The translations under genes and the position numbers were made by a program. From an uncultured Opitutia bacterium (lineage in GTDB: Bacteria; Verrucomicrobiota; Verrucomicrobiia; Opitutales; Opitutaceae), in contig CAIKTR010000160.1 of NCBI GenBank assembly GCA_903830425.1, forward strand, positions 1 to 32,765: DNA of 32,765 nucleotides, read 5' to 3'. A model generated the notes under the pieces. The model was not told the origin of the DNA, searched no databases, and saw only the letters and a program-made list of their open reading frames with translations. Of this stretch, positions 20,976-27,961 are shown one piece after another (positions within the stretch are counted from its first letter, which is position 1; each line of letters begins with the position of its first letter).

Positions 20976-21374
20976 ATGACCGCGCCCGCCTCCCCCTCCC
21001 CGGCCACGCCCAGCGGCGAGGTCGTCATGCGCACCATCGCGATGCCCGCCGACACCAACAACAACGGCGACATCTTCGGCGGCTGGCTCGTTTCCCAGCT
21101 GGATCTCGGCGGCGCCATCCTCGCCCGCAGCACCGCCCTCAGCCGCGTGACCACCGTCGCGATCGATGCCCTCACCTTCCACCGGCCGGTGGCCGTCGGC
21201 GACATCGTCACCTGCTACGCCCGGCTGGACCGGGTCGGCCGCACCTCGATGAAGATCGCGGTCGAGGCCTGGGTCCACCGCTACTCCGCCGCCGACCAGC
21301 AGCAGGTGACCTCCGGGCACTTCACCTACGTCGCCATCGACGGCGAGGGCCGGCCCCACCCCGTCAAGCGCTGA
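20976..21374 (+). CDS. yciA: Acyl-CoA thioesterase, YciA type
   Basis: A 132-residue hot-dog fold acyl-CoA hydrolase of the YciA/BACH group. The diagnostic segment MPADTNNNGDIFGGWLVSQL contains the catalytic Asp of the family, followed by DLGGAILARS, DALTFHRPVAVGDIVTCYA, GRTSMKIAVEAWV and a closing FTYVAIDGEGRPHPV. It hydrolyses acyl-CoAs of various lengths in the cytoplasm. The ATG 20976 gives a short leader before EVVMRTIAMP as in relatives; a TTG at 20940 is in frame but unlikely. It is divergent from deoC, with about 107 bases between starts, and is followed by an NTF2-like gene 5 bases after its stop. Confidence 0.92.
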   Translation: MTAPASPSPATPSGEVVMRTIAMPADTNNNGDIFGGWLVSQLDLGGAILARSTALSRVTTVAIDALTFHRPVAVGDIVTCYARLDRVGRTSMKIAVEAWVHRYSAADQQQVTSGHFTYVAIDGEGRPHPVKR

Positions 21375-21379
21375 CCGCC

Positions 21380-21838
21380 ATGGGCCGCCTTTCCTGCCTG
21401 CTGGGGCTCGCCCTCCTCGCCGCGTCGCCGCTCCGGGCCGACCCGTGGGCGCAGGAGGTCCGCGCCGCCGACACCGCCCGCGTGCTCGCCACCATCGCCG
21501 GCAACTCCGCCCGGCTCGAGCCGCTGCTCTCCGACGCCCTGTCCTACGGCCACACCGACGGCCGCGTGCAGACCAAGGCCCAGTTCCTCGCCGCCGTGAA
21601 AACGGCGCGCCTCAAGTACGAGGCCTATGACTACGACGACGTCCAGGTCGCGCGCGTGACCGCCGACGTGGCCACGATGACCGGCCGCGCCCGCCTCCGG
21701 GCCAGCGCCGGCGGCGTCCGCGTCCAGTTCGCCCTGAAATTCCTCTCGGTCTGGCGGCGCGAGGACGGCGCCTGGCGGCTGTTCGCCTACCAGTCCGCCC
21801 AGCTGGCCGAGCCCGCCATCGTGCCGCCGGCCAAATAG
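21380..21838 (+). CDS. Secreted NTF2-like (SnoaL/DUF4440-type) protein
   Basis: A 152-residue protein with a clear signal peptide (MGRLSCLLGLALLAASPLRA, cut probably after RADP or nearby). The remainder has the pattern of the NTF2-like fold used by DUF4440 proteins: an initial helix (VRAADTARVLATIAGNSARL), LLSDALSYGHTDGRVQTKAQ, then strands ending in RVQFALKFLSVWRREDGAWR and LFAYQSAQL. Such proteins bind small molecules or act as ketosteroid-isomerase-like enzymes; no catalytic role can be assigned. It starts 5 bases after the thioesterase stop and is likely cotranscribed. It ends 19 bases before a convergent gene. Confidence 0.8.
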   Translation: MGRLSCLLGLALLAASPLRADPWAQEVRAADTARVLATIAGNSARLEPLLSDALSYGHTDGRVQTKAQFLAAVKTARLKYEAYDYDDVQVARVTADVATMTGRARLRASAGGVRVQFALKFLSVWRREDGAWRLFAYQSAQLAEPAIVPPAK

Positions 21839-21857
21839 GTCCGCCCGGCGCCCGGCG

Positions 21858-23177
21858 CTACTCCGCCCCCACGTCGGCGAACACCGTCGGGTTGCCCAGC
21901 ACGGCGCGCACCAGGATCGAGGGATACTCGCAGTAGCCGCGCGGCCCGGTCATGTCCACCCGCGCCACTTGCAGCGGATGGTAGCGCTCGTGCCAGAAGC
22001 CGCCGCACTTGAGCCCCATCTGGCAGACCTTCAGCACCGACTCGCGCAGACGCTTCGTCTCGCCGCGTTTCACGCAGGCCTGCCACTCGAGGAACCACAC
22101 CCGGCCCATGGCCGCGGCGTCGTAGAGCGGGCCGTTGGGGATCTCGAAGCCGACGTCCTCGTGGGAGGAGTGGAACTCCCACTCCTGGTAGGTGAACGGC
22201 TTCGACACCGTCTGCGTGGGCATGTCGCCGTGCCAGAACGACCGCTCGGCCATCATCCGCGGCCACAGCGCATCGGCCTGCGCCGGCGTCGCCACGTCGT
22301 AGGCCACCGCCGCCCAGTTCACGTCGGACAGGCCGTGCAGGTCGACCACGCCGCGCTCCGGATGCACGTACTCGGCAAAGTGGTCGCCGCGCCAGAAGAC
22401 CTCGCGGAAGCGCGCGGCCAGCGACTCGGCCGCGGCCGTCCAGCGCGCCGCCGCCGGCTTCCGGCCCAGGGCCTGGCACAGCCGGGCCAGCTGGCGCAGC
22501 GCGTGGATCGCGTAGCACTGCGCGACCCCGTCCCACTGGTGCCGCGGCGGCAGCTCGGTGTAAAACCCCGCGCCCGCCACCAGGCCGTTCTCGCTCCGGC
22601 GCGACAGCAGGAAGCTCCCCGCCGACTCCAGCGACGCGAGCTTCGCCTCCAGCCAGGCCTCGTCCTGCGCGGTGAAAAAAATCTCCCCGCCCATCAGGAT
22701 GAAACTGGTCGCCCCGAGGATGCTCAGCGGGTTGATCCCCGCGATCCAGTGGCTGTAGCAGCCGATCCACCGCCGCGGGGCGTACCCCGCGCATTTCGGA
22801 TCAAAGGTGAAGACGTCCTGCGGGTACCGGATCCCCTTCAGGTAGGTGGTGAGATGCTCCGGCGGCGGGTCGGCCGGAAACACCGCGAACGGGATGTTGC
22901 CGTCCGCCCGCTGCGTCGCCTGCACAAAATCGAAGTAGCCGCGCACCAGCGCCGCCTTCCCCAGCAGCAGGTAGGCGCCCGCCATCTGCCACGAGTCGAG
23001 CCCCGGCCAGGTGTTTTCCGCCCCGAACCAGTGGCCGTCGGCCACAATCGTGAAGTGCCCCGGATAGGCCCGCTCCGTGGCGGCCGGCTCGAGCGACTGC
23101 CGGATCGCGGCGGTCAGGCCCTGGCGGATGATCGTCGCGTCATCGGACGCGGGCACGGGGGATTCGGCGGTCGGCAT
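21858..23177 (-). CDS. Putative six-hairpin glycosidase-like protein
   Basis: A 439-residue protein without signal peptide. The pattern suggests an (alpha/alpha)6 barrel of the six-hairpin glycosidase class (GH15/GH63/GH37-like): FGAENTWPGLDSWQMAGAYL, FVQATQRADGNIPFAVFP, RRWIGCYSHWIAGINPLSIL, SENGLVAGAGFYTELPPRHQ, a repeated LARLCQALGRKPAAARWTAA segment and HSSHEDVGFEIPNGPLYDAA. Acidic residues in ENTWPGLDSW, SHEDVGFE and near the C-terminus (GPRGYCEYPS) are candidates for catalysis, but the exact family is not recognised. The gene starts 3 bases after the stop of the PhyH dioxygenase gene, so the two form an operon. The enzyme probably acts on an internalised glycoside. Confidence 0.75.
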   Translation of the reverse strand: MPTAESPVPASDDATIIRQGLTAAIRQSLEPAATERAYPGHFTIVADGHWFGAENTWPGLDSWQMAGAYLLLGKAALVRGYFDFVQATQRADGNIPFAVFPADPPPEHLTTYLKGIRYPQDVFTFDPKCAGYAPRRWIGCYSHWIAGINPLSILGATSFILMGGEIFFTAQDEAWLEAKLASLESAGSFLLSRRSENGLVAGAGFYTELPPRHQWDGVAQCYAIHALRQLARLCQALGRKPAAARWTAAAESLAARFREVFWRGDHFAEYVHPERGVVDLHGLSDVNWAAVAYDVATPAQADALWPRMMAERSFWHGDMPTQTVSKPFTYQEWEFHSSHEDVGFEIPNGPLYDAAAMGRVWFLEWQACVKRGETKRLRESVLKVCQMGLKCGGFWHERYHPLQVARVDMTGPRGYCEYPSILVRAVLGNPTVFADVGAE

Positions 23178-23180
23178 GGG

Positions 23181-23942
23181 TCAGGCGGGGTTGGGCGGAG
23201 CGAAGCTCAGGATCGAATCATCCGGCGACAGGGTGATCGGCACGGGCTGGCCGTGGCCGCCCCGGCCGTACGGGATGTTCGAGCGCGCGTTGTAGCAGCA
23301 GATGTAGGCCCGGCGGGGCCGGTCCGAGAGATTGGCTTCGGAAGCGTGAAACGTGTTCCCGTGGAAAAACAGCGCGCTGCCGGCGGGCGCCTCACAGTAC
23401 GTCACGCCGAGCCGCTCCATCACGGCCGCCACCCGCGCCTGGTCCGCCCCCGCCTGGCCGCCCACGCGGCCGTGCTCCAGCCGGCCGAGCTGGTGCGAGC
23501 CGGGAATCACCTTCAGGCAGCCGTTCTCCCGGGTGGCGGGATCCAGCGCGATCATGCAGGAAATCATCCGCGGGTAGAGGCACCCGTCGCCGTACCAGTA
23601 GCCGTAATCCTGGTGCCATTCCCACGCGCCGCCCACCCGCGCCTCCTTCAGCATCACCTTGCTGTGCCAGTGATACACGTCCTCGCGCAGCAGCTGCCGC
23701 ACGCTGGGGACAATCCGCGGGCTGGTGGTCACCGCGCCGAAGACGTCGGGGCTCACGTCCGACCACAGCGACAGCTTGCTCAGGCGGCCGCTGGCATCCG
23801 GCAGGTTGAACTGGTGCTGGGTCGCCCGGCCTTCCTGCGTGACATTGGCCAGCAGGATCTCGACCTCCCGCGGGGTGAAAACGTCCGGCACGAGGACAAA
23901 GCCGTCGCGGTCGTACGTCTGGATCTGGTCGGGGGTCAGCAT
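23181..23942 (-). CDS. Phytanoyl-CoA dioxygenase (PhyH) family protein
   Basis: A 253-residue Fe(II)/2-oxoglutarate-dependent oxygenase. The N-terminus MLTPDQIQTYDRDGFVLVPD is typical. The iron site is visible as His110-x-Asp112 in WEWHQDYGYWYGDG and distal His199 in FFHGNTFHASEANLS, with the 2-oxoglutarate-binding Arg in DRPRRAYICCYNAR. The segment RENGCLKVIPGSHQLGRLEH is also family-typical. The substrate is unknown; bacterial PhyH proteins hydroxylate diverse metabolites. ATG 23942 matches the family start, and the frame is open further upstream without conserved sequence. It is the first gene of a pair with the glycosidase-like gene. Confidence 0.9.
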   Translation of the reverse strand: MLTPDQIQTYDRDGFVLVPDVFTPREVEILLANVTQEGRATQHQFNLPDASGRLSKLSLWSDVSPDVFGAVTTSPRIVPSVRQLLREDVYHWHSKVMLKEARVGGAWEWHQDYGYWYGDGCLYPRMISCMIALDPATRENGCLKVIPGSHQLGRLEHGRVGGQAGADQARVAAVMERLGVTYCEAPAGSALFFHGNTFHASEANLSDRPRRAYICCYNARSNIPYGRGGHGQPVPITLSPDDSILSFAPPNPA

Positions 23943-24066
23943 GGGGCCGGCGGCGGGGTTGGGAGGCAGCGCAAAACGGCCGCAGCTTGCCCGCGGCGAA
24001 GACGACCGCAAGTCGCATCCGCCGGGAGATAATTGGCGGCCAGGCCCCGCCGTATTTTCCCGGCCT

Positions 24067-24738
24067 TCACTTCCCGCCGGCGGCGCGGAGCAGACCCGCA
24101 ATCACCTGGTTCCCGGCCCGCTCGGCGTGGGCCAGCGGGGTCACCCCCTGGTGGTCGGGCAGGTTCGGGTTGGCTCCCGCCGCGAGGAGCAGGCGCGTGA
24201 TCTCCGCGTGGACCGGGCCCCGGTTCTTCTTCATCGCCGTCTCCATCAGCGCCGTCCACCCGAGGCGGTTGACGTGGTTGACGTCGATCTTCGTCCCGAG
24301 CAGCTCGCGCACGTTTTCCAGATGACCTTTTTCACAGGCCGGGATGAGGGCGGTGCCGCCAAAGCGATTGGTGCTTTTCAGGTCCGCCCCGGCCGCCAGC
24401 GTGAGCCGGAGGATGGCGAGCCGGCCCTGCGCCCCCGCATACAGAAAGGGGCTGTCCGCGAGCGCGTCCTTCGCGTTGACGTCGGCGCCGGCCCCGATGA
24501 GCAGGGCGGCGGCGCCGACCTGGTTGGCCTGGGTCGCCACCAGCAGGGCGGTGCGGCCCAGCTCATCCCGCGCCTCGACGCGGGCGCCGCGCGCCAGCCA
24601 GTCCTGCACGCCCGCGACGTCGCCCCGGGCGGCGGCCGCCCGCAGCTGCGCGTCGGCCCGGGCCGCCGGCGCCTCCCCGCCGGCGACCACCGGGCGGAGC
24701 AGCAGGAGTCCCAGCAATAGCAGCAGACCGGATCGCAT
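24067..24738 (-). CDS. Secreted ankyrin-repeat protein
   Basis: A 223-residue protein with a signal peptide (MRSGLLLLLGLLLLRPVVAG) followed by about five ankyrin repeats. Repeat landmarks are DAQLRAAAARGDVAGVQDWL, ARVEARDELGRTALLVATQA, ADVNAKDALADSPFLYAGAQ, ADLKSTNRFGGTALIPACEK, IDVNHVNRLGWTALMETAMK and ANPNLPDHQGVTPLAHAERA. Ankyrin proteins mediate protein-protein contacts; this one would act in the periplasm or outside. No partner is evident. It is separated from the PhyH gene by 124 bases and faces a divergent secreted-protein gene 120 bases away. Confidence 0.88.
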   Translation of the reverse strand: MRSGLLLLLGLLLLRPVVAGGEAPAARADAQLRAAAARGDVAGVQDWLARGARVEARDELGRTALLVATQANQVGAAALLIGAGADVNAKDALADSPFLYAGAQGRLAILRLTLAAGADLKSTNRFGGTALIPACEKGHLENVRELLGTKIDVNHVNRLGWTALMETAMKKNRGPVHAEITRLLLAAGANPNLPDHQGVTPLAHAERAGNQVIAGLLRAAGGK

Positions 24739-24858
24739 GGCAGACTCGGATCAGGGCCGAAACGCCCGGCGTCGCCAGAAAATTCCCGGCGGGCCCCCCG
24801 CCGCCCGTACCCGCCCCGGGCTCGCGCCGCGGACATTTTTCCCCTATCCCTGCCCCCG

Positions 24859-26730
24859 ATGAAATCCCTGCGCCCGTTCGCCGCGGCCTTCGCGTCCCTC
24901 TGGGGCGCCGTGCTGGTCAGCGCCAGCCTCGCCTCCGTCCCGGGACCAGGGCCCGACGACGACGCCTACCGCGCCCAGTTCCGCGAGCGCTGCACCGCCG
25001 CCCGCGAGACCATGGCCCGCCAGTCGTGGCAGCCCGGCATGGACTCCCGCATGCGGATCTACCTGGGCGTCGTGAAGCTCGCCTCGGGCCACGACGCCGC
25101 CACCGGCCTCCGCTACCTGGCCGACGCGGTCGCCGACCCCCAGCCCCAGTGGGGCAGCTTCGAGACCTATGCGTTCATGGACGCCGTGCTCCGCCTCGGG
25201 CCCAAGCTCCCGGCCCCGCTGGTGGCCCAGATCCGCGCGCGGCTCGCGGCCAGCTTCACGCCGGACTTCGGCTTCACCGACAACCACATGCTGCAGTTCC
25301 GCACCGCCCGCTATCTCTTCGGGCAGACCTGGCCGGAGGGCGCGGCGCTGGCCGACGGGACCACCCCCCGGCAGTCGCAGCAGGAGGCCGCCGCCTGGAT
25401 CGAGCGGTGGATCGACGCCACCGCCACGCGGGGCATGTACGAGTACGACTCCCCCAACTACCACCACCTCTACCTCCTCTGCCTCGCCAGCCTCCACGAG
25501 TACGCCCAGGATGCGCACCTGCGGAAAAAAGCCTGGATGATGCTGCAGGTGCTCCTGGTGGACTGGGCCTCCGAGTACCTGGACGGCGTCTGGGTCGGCG
25601 CCCACAGCCGCGAGAAATACAACCAGGTCCTCCACACCCGCGAGCACACCGGCGCCGCCACCCAGTTCGGCCGGCTCTTCTTCGGCGGCGCGCCCCTCCG
25701 CCTCGAGCTCGCCGAGACCTACTACATGGCGCTCGGCTCGCTCCAGGCATTCGCGTGCCTGCCGATGGTCGGCCGCATCGCCACGGACCGCCGCCAGCCC
25801 TACGTGCTGCGCGCGCTCAAGCCGCCCCGCCGCGGCCCGGGCATCGCCTACGGCGAGCCCACCTGGACCTACACCTACGTCGCCCCCGAGTTCGCCGTCG
25901 GCTCGTCGTGGGGCGACCTGACCGATGTCGAGAACCACCGCTGGGACCTGACCTGGCGGTCCCCGCAGGACGGCGCCACCTGCTTCTTCCTCAACCCGTC
26001 CTACTCGGCGGCCCAGCTCAGCCGGTATTTTCCCACCCCGCCCAACCTCGTGCTCGCCGACATCGTGCGCCAGCGGCCCTACTACGCCGACCCCCTCAAG
26101 TGGATCGAGGGCTCGCCGTACGAGGATGTGTTCCAGCACGAGAACACCGTCCTCGCGCTCTACGACCTGCCGCCCGACACGGCGCGCCCGCAGGTCAACG
26201 GGTTCTTTCCCCACGTCATCGCCGAGCGGCGCGAGGCGGCGGGCTGGATTTTCGCCCGGGCCGACGGCATTTTTTTCGCCGTCTGGACCAGCGTGCCGGG
26301 CACCTGGCATCCGGCCCCGGACCATGACCGGCTGACCCTGCAGCATCCCCGGACCGCGGTCATCCTGGAGGCGATCCCCGCGCGGGAGGCGACGGACTTC
26401 GACGCGTTCTGCGCCGAGCGACGCCAGCACCCGCCGGCCTTCGACGAGCGGACCCTGACCGCAGCGTACACCACGACCCGCGGGCACCGGATCCAGTTCA
26501 CGCACCGCGGCGCCCGCGTCGTGGACGGGGTCGCCGCCCAGCTGGCCGAGTGGCCCCTGTTTGCGGGACCGTGGATGAACGCCCGCATCGGCACGGGCGT
26601 GATCACCCTGCAGGAGGGGTCCGAGCGGGTGACACTCGACTTCAACACCGCGACCGTCCGCACCGAGGTCATCCGCCCCGAGACCATCCGCCCTGAGACT
26701 GCCCGCCCCGAGACTGCCGCCCCCCGCTAA
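24859..26730 (+). CDS. Large secreted protein, possible polysaccharide lyase or hydrolase
   Basis: A 623-residue protein with an N-terminal signal peptide (KSLRPFAAAFASLWGAVLVS). The first 330 or so residues look alpha-helical (FGFTDNHMLQFRTARYLFGQ, YEYDSPNYHHLYLLCLASLH, LDGVWVGAHSREKYNQVLHT). The rest looks beta-rich (WTYTYVAPEFAVGSSWGDLT, GWIFARADGIFFAVWTS, VTLDFNTATVRTEVI). A helical toroid followed by beta-sandwiches is the layout of several polysaccharide lyases, and the N-Y-H-H cluster could be catalytic. I cannot name a family and do not claim one. The C-terminus ends in a short RPET repeat. The neighbouring convergent operon encodes a glycoside hydrolase, which supports a carbohydrate role. 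Confidence 0.75.
   Translation: MKSLRPFAAAFASLWGAVLVSASLASVPGPGPDDDAYRAQFRERCTAARETMARQSWQPGMDSRMRIYLGVVKLASGHDAATGLRYLADAVADPQPQWGSFETYAFMDAVLRLGPKLPAPLVAQIRARLAASFTPDFGFTDNHMLQFRTARYLFGQTWPEGAALADGTTPRQSQQEAAAWIERWIDATATRGMYEYDSPNYHHLYLLCLASLHEYAQDAHLRKKAWMMLQVLLVDWASEYLDGVWVGAHSREKYNQVLHTREHTGAATQFGRLFFGGAPLRLELAETYYMALGSLQAFACLPMVGRIATDRRQPYVLRALKPPRRGPGIAYGEPTWTYTYVAPEFAVGSSWGDLTDVENHRWDLTWRSPQDGATCFFLNPSYSAAQLSRYFPTPPNLVLADIVRQRPYYADPLKWIEGSPYEDVFQHENTVLALYDLPPDTARPQVNGFFPHVIAERREAAGWIFARADGIFFAVWTSVPGTWHPAPDHDRLTLQHPRTAVILEAIPAREATDFDAFCAERRQHPPAFDERTLTAAYTTTRGHRIQFTHRGARVVDGVAAQLAEWPLFAGPWMNARIGTGVITLQEGSERVTLDFNTATVRTEVIRPETIRPETARPETAAPR
26671..26715 (+). repeat. Three tandem 15-base units encoding (I/A)RPET
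   Basis: Three near-identical 15-base units (26671-26685, 26686-26700, 26701-26715) encode IRPET, IRPET and ARPET at the extreme C-terminus of the secreted protein, 12 bases before the stop codon. The units differ at only a few positions, suggesting recent slippage. Copy number may vary between strains. Confidence 0.85.
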
Positions 26731-26784
26731 CCCCCGGCGCCCCGCCGCGCCGGCACTCGCCCAGTCCCCCCTCCTCTCTCCGGG

Positions 26785-26811
26785 CAATTGTCACGTAATA
26801 CGTGACAATTG
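26785..26811. promoter_or_regulatory. Perfect 12-bp AT-rich inverted repeat (operator or terminator)
   Basis: CAATTGTCACGT, three bases (AAT) and ACGTGACAATTG form a perfect palindrome. It is conspicuously AT-rich against the surrounding GC-rich DNA. It sits 54 bases after the stop of the secreted-protein gene and 57 bases from the stop of the convergent GH172 gene, in the centre of the gap. No T tract flanks it on either strand, so it is not a standard intrinsic terminator. The exact symmetry resembles a binding site for a dimeric regulator. A second small hairpin follows at 26815-26830. Confidence 0.6.
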
Positions 26812-26814
26812 CTT

Positions 26815-26830
26815 CGCGCAGGTTTGCGCG
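26815..26830. repeat. Second hairpin next to the palindrome
   Basis: CGCGCA, GGTT loop and TGCGCG form a 6-bp stem just 3 bases after the AT-rich inverted repeat. The two adjacent hairpins could act together as a convergent transcription stop or represent a REP-like intergenic element. Confidence 0.4.
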
Positions 26831-26868
26831 CGCACAACCCCCCGGAGCGGGAGGAAAGGAGGCGCCGC

Positions 26869-27846
26869 TCAGACGGTGAGGGCGTCGACCGGCGCGTCCT
26901 GGAACCAGTACGTGACGATGCCGAACCGCACCTGGCCGCTGCCTTCCGCCCGGGCCAGCCGCAACTGATCGTTGTGGATCTCGTGCCGGTAGTTGATCCG
27001 CGCCCGCAGCGACGTGGTGAACCGCACCGGGTCGTTGAGCAGGAACCGATAGCAGGCGAGCCGCGTCTCCCCGTCCGCATCGCGCAGATAGGTCGTCCCG
27101 GAATGGTGGTCGGCCCAGACTTGGTGCCAGCTCCAGCTGAAGCCGAAGAAATCCTCGGTGCCGAGATAGTTGCAGGTCGGCGCGACGGCGTCGTCCACCC
27201 AGAATTCATCGTTGCCCTCGCAGATGCCCTGCTTGTCGGCGAAGTGCGGGCAGCGGCTCACGGCGGTGAGGTGGCACCCGAAGAATTGCCCGCGGCCCCG
27301 GGTGTGCAGCAGCGGCACCTCCTCGTCCGGCAGCGACACGGTGCGGTCCAGCCACCGGGCATGGAAATAGCCGGAGTCCTCCTCCCAGGCCGGCAGCGCC
27401 TCGGCCGTGACGTAGCCGTAGCCCATCACCAGCTGGTCCGTGGTGTTGACCAGCGACAGCTCGATCCCCCGCCGGAAGGGCATCGGGAGGTAGCTGAACC
27501 ACGAGTGGGTCGGGCGCTTCGCCATCACGATGCTGGCATAGTGGAGCGATTCGCCCCCGAAGGAGTCGCAGAAGAAATCGCCGACCGGCACGTGCACGGA
27601 GTCGAAGGGGAGCCCGTCGTAGCGGACCTGGAGGAAGACCCCGCGCAGCAGCGCGGCGCGGTTGCCGTCGGCGATGTTGAGCGTGAGGTGGATGGTGCGC
27701 ACCACCCCGGGTCCGTCGAAGCGGCCCAGCTCAATCCGGCCGCGCGGCGCCAGGTCGGGCAGTTCCGGGTAGGCGTCCCAGTGCCAGAGGCTGTTTTGCA
27801 TCAGCGATCGGTAGGGCCGGATTTTGCAGAAGTCCGCGGGGTTCAT
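26869..27846 (-). CDS. GH172-type (DUF2961) glycoside hydrolase family protein
   Basis: A 325-residue protein of the DUF2961 family, members of which were shown to be GH172 enzymes acting on D-fructofuranose or D-arabinofuranose linkages. Family landmarks are GRFDGPGVVRTIHLTL, VRYDGLPFDSVHVPVGDFF, SYLPMPFRRGIELSLVN, CEGNDEFWVDDAVAPTC and LGTEDFFGFSWSWHQ. The glutamates of the EGNDEF segment (about Glu210, Glu214) and GTED (about Glu231) are the likely catalytic residues by family comparison. There is no signal peptide, so it acts in the cytoplasm. ATG 27846 gives the family N-terminus MNPADFCKIRPYRS; the frame is open further upstream without conservation. It is the last gene of the UroD-like operon, 115 bases after the preceding gene. 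Confidence 0.88.
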   Translation of the reverse strand: MNPADFCKIRPYRSLMQNSLWHWDAYPELPDLAPRGRIELGRFDGPGVVRTIHLTLNIADGNRAALLRGVFLQVRYDGLPFDSVHVPVGDFFCDSFGGESLHYASIVMAKRPTHSWFSYLPMPFRRGIELSLVNTTDQLVMGYGYVTAEALPAWEEDSGYFHARWLDRTVSLPDEEVPLLHTRGRGQFFGCHLTAVSRCPHFADKQGICEGNDEFWVDDAVAPTCNYLGTEDFFGFSWSWHQVWADHHSGTTYLRDADGETRLACYRFLLNDPVRFTTSLRARINYRHEIHNDQLRLARAEGSGQVRFGIVTYWFQDAPVDALTV

Positions 27847-27961
27847 GGTTATTTTTCGCCCCGGCCACGGCACGCTGCGCCGGGTGGAGGCGGTGCCCTC
27901 CAAGCTAGTCCGCCCCGGGCCGCGGTCGAGATTTTGCTGCAGCGAAGGGGCCCCGGCCCGC

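Noticed and set aside
24844-26787. A 647-codon open frame on the minus strand
   Set aside because: Shadow of the secreted-protein gene, which has a signal peptide and protein-like composition; the antisense product is Gly/Glu/Val low-complexity.
26785-26811. The palindrome as a standard intrinsic terminator
   Set aside because: The stem is AT-rich rather than GC-rich and no T run follows on either strand; kept as a regulatory or unusual terminator candidate.
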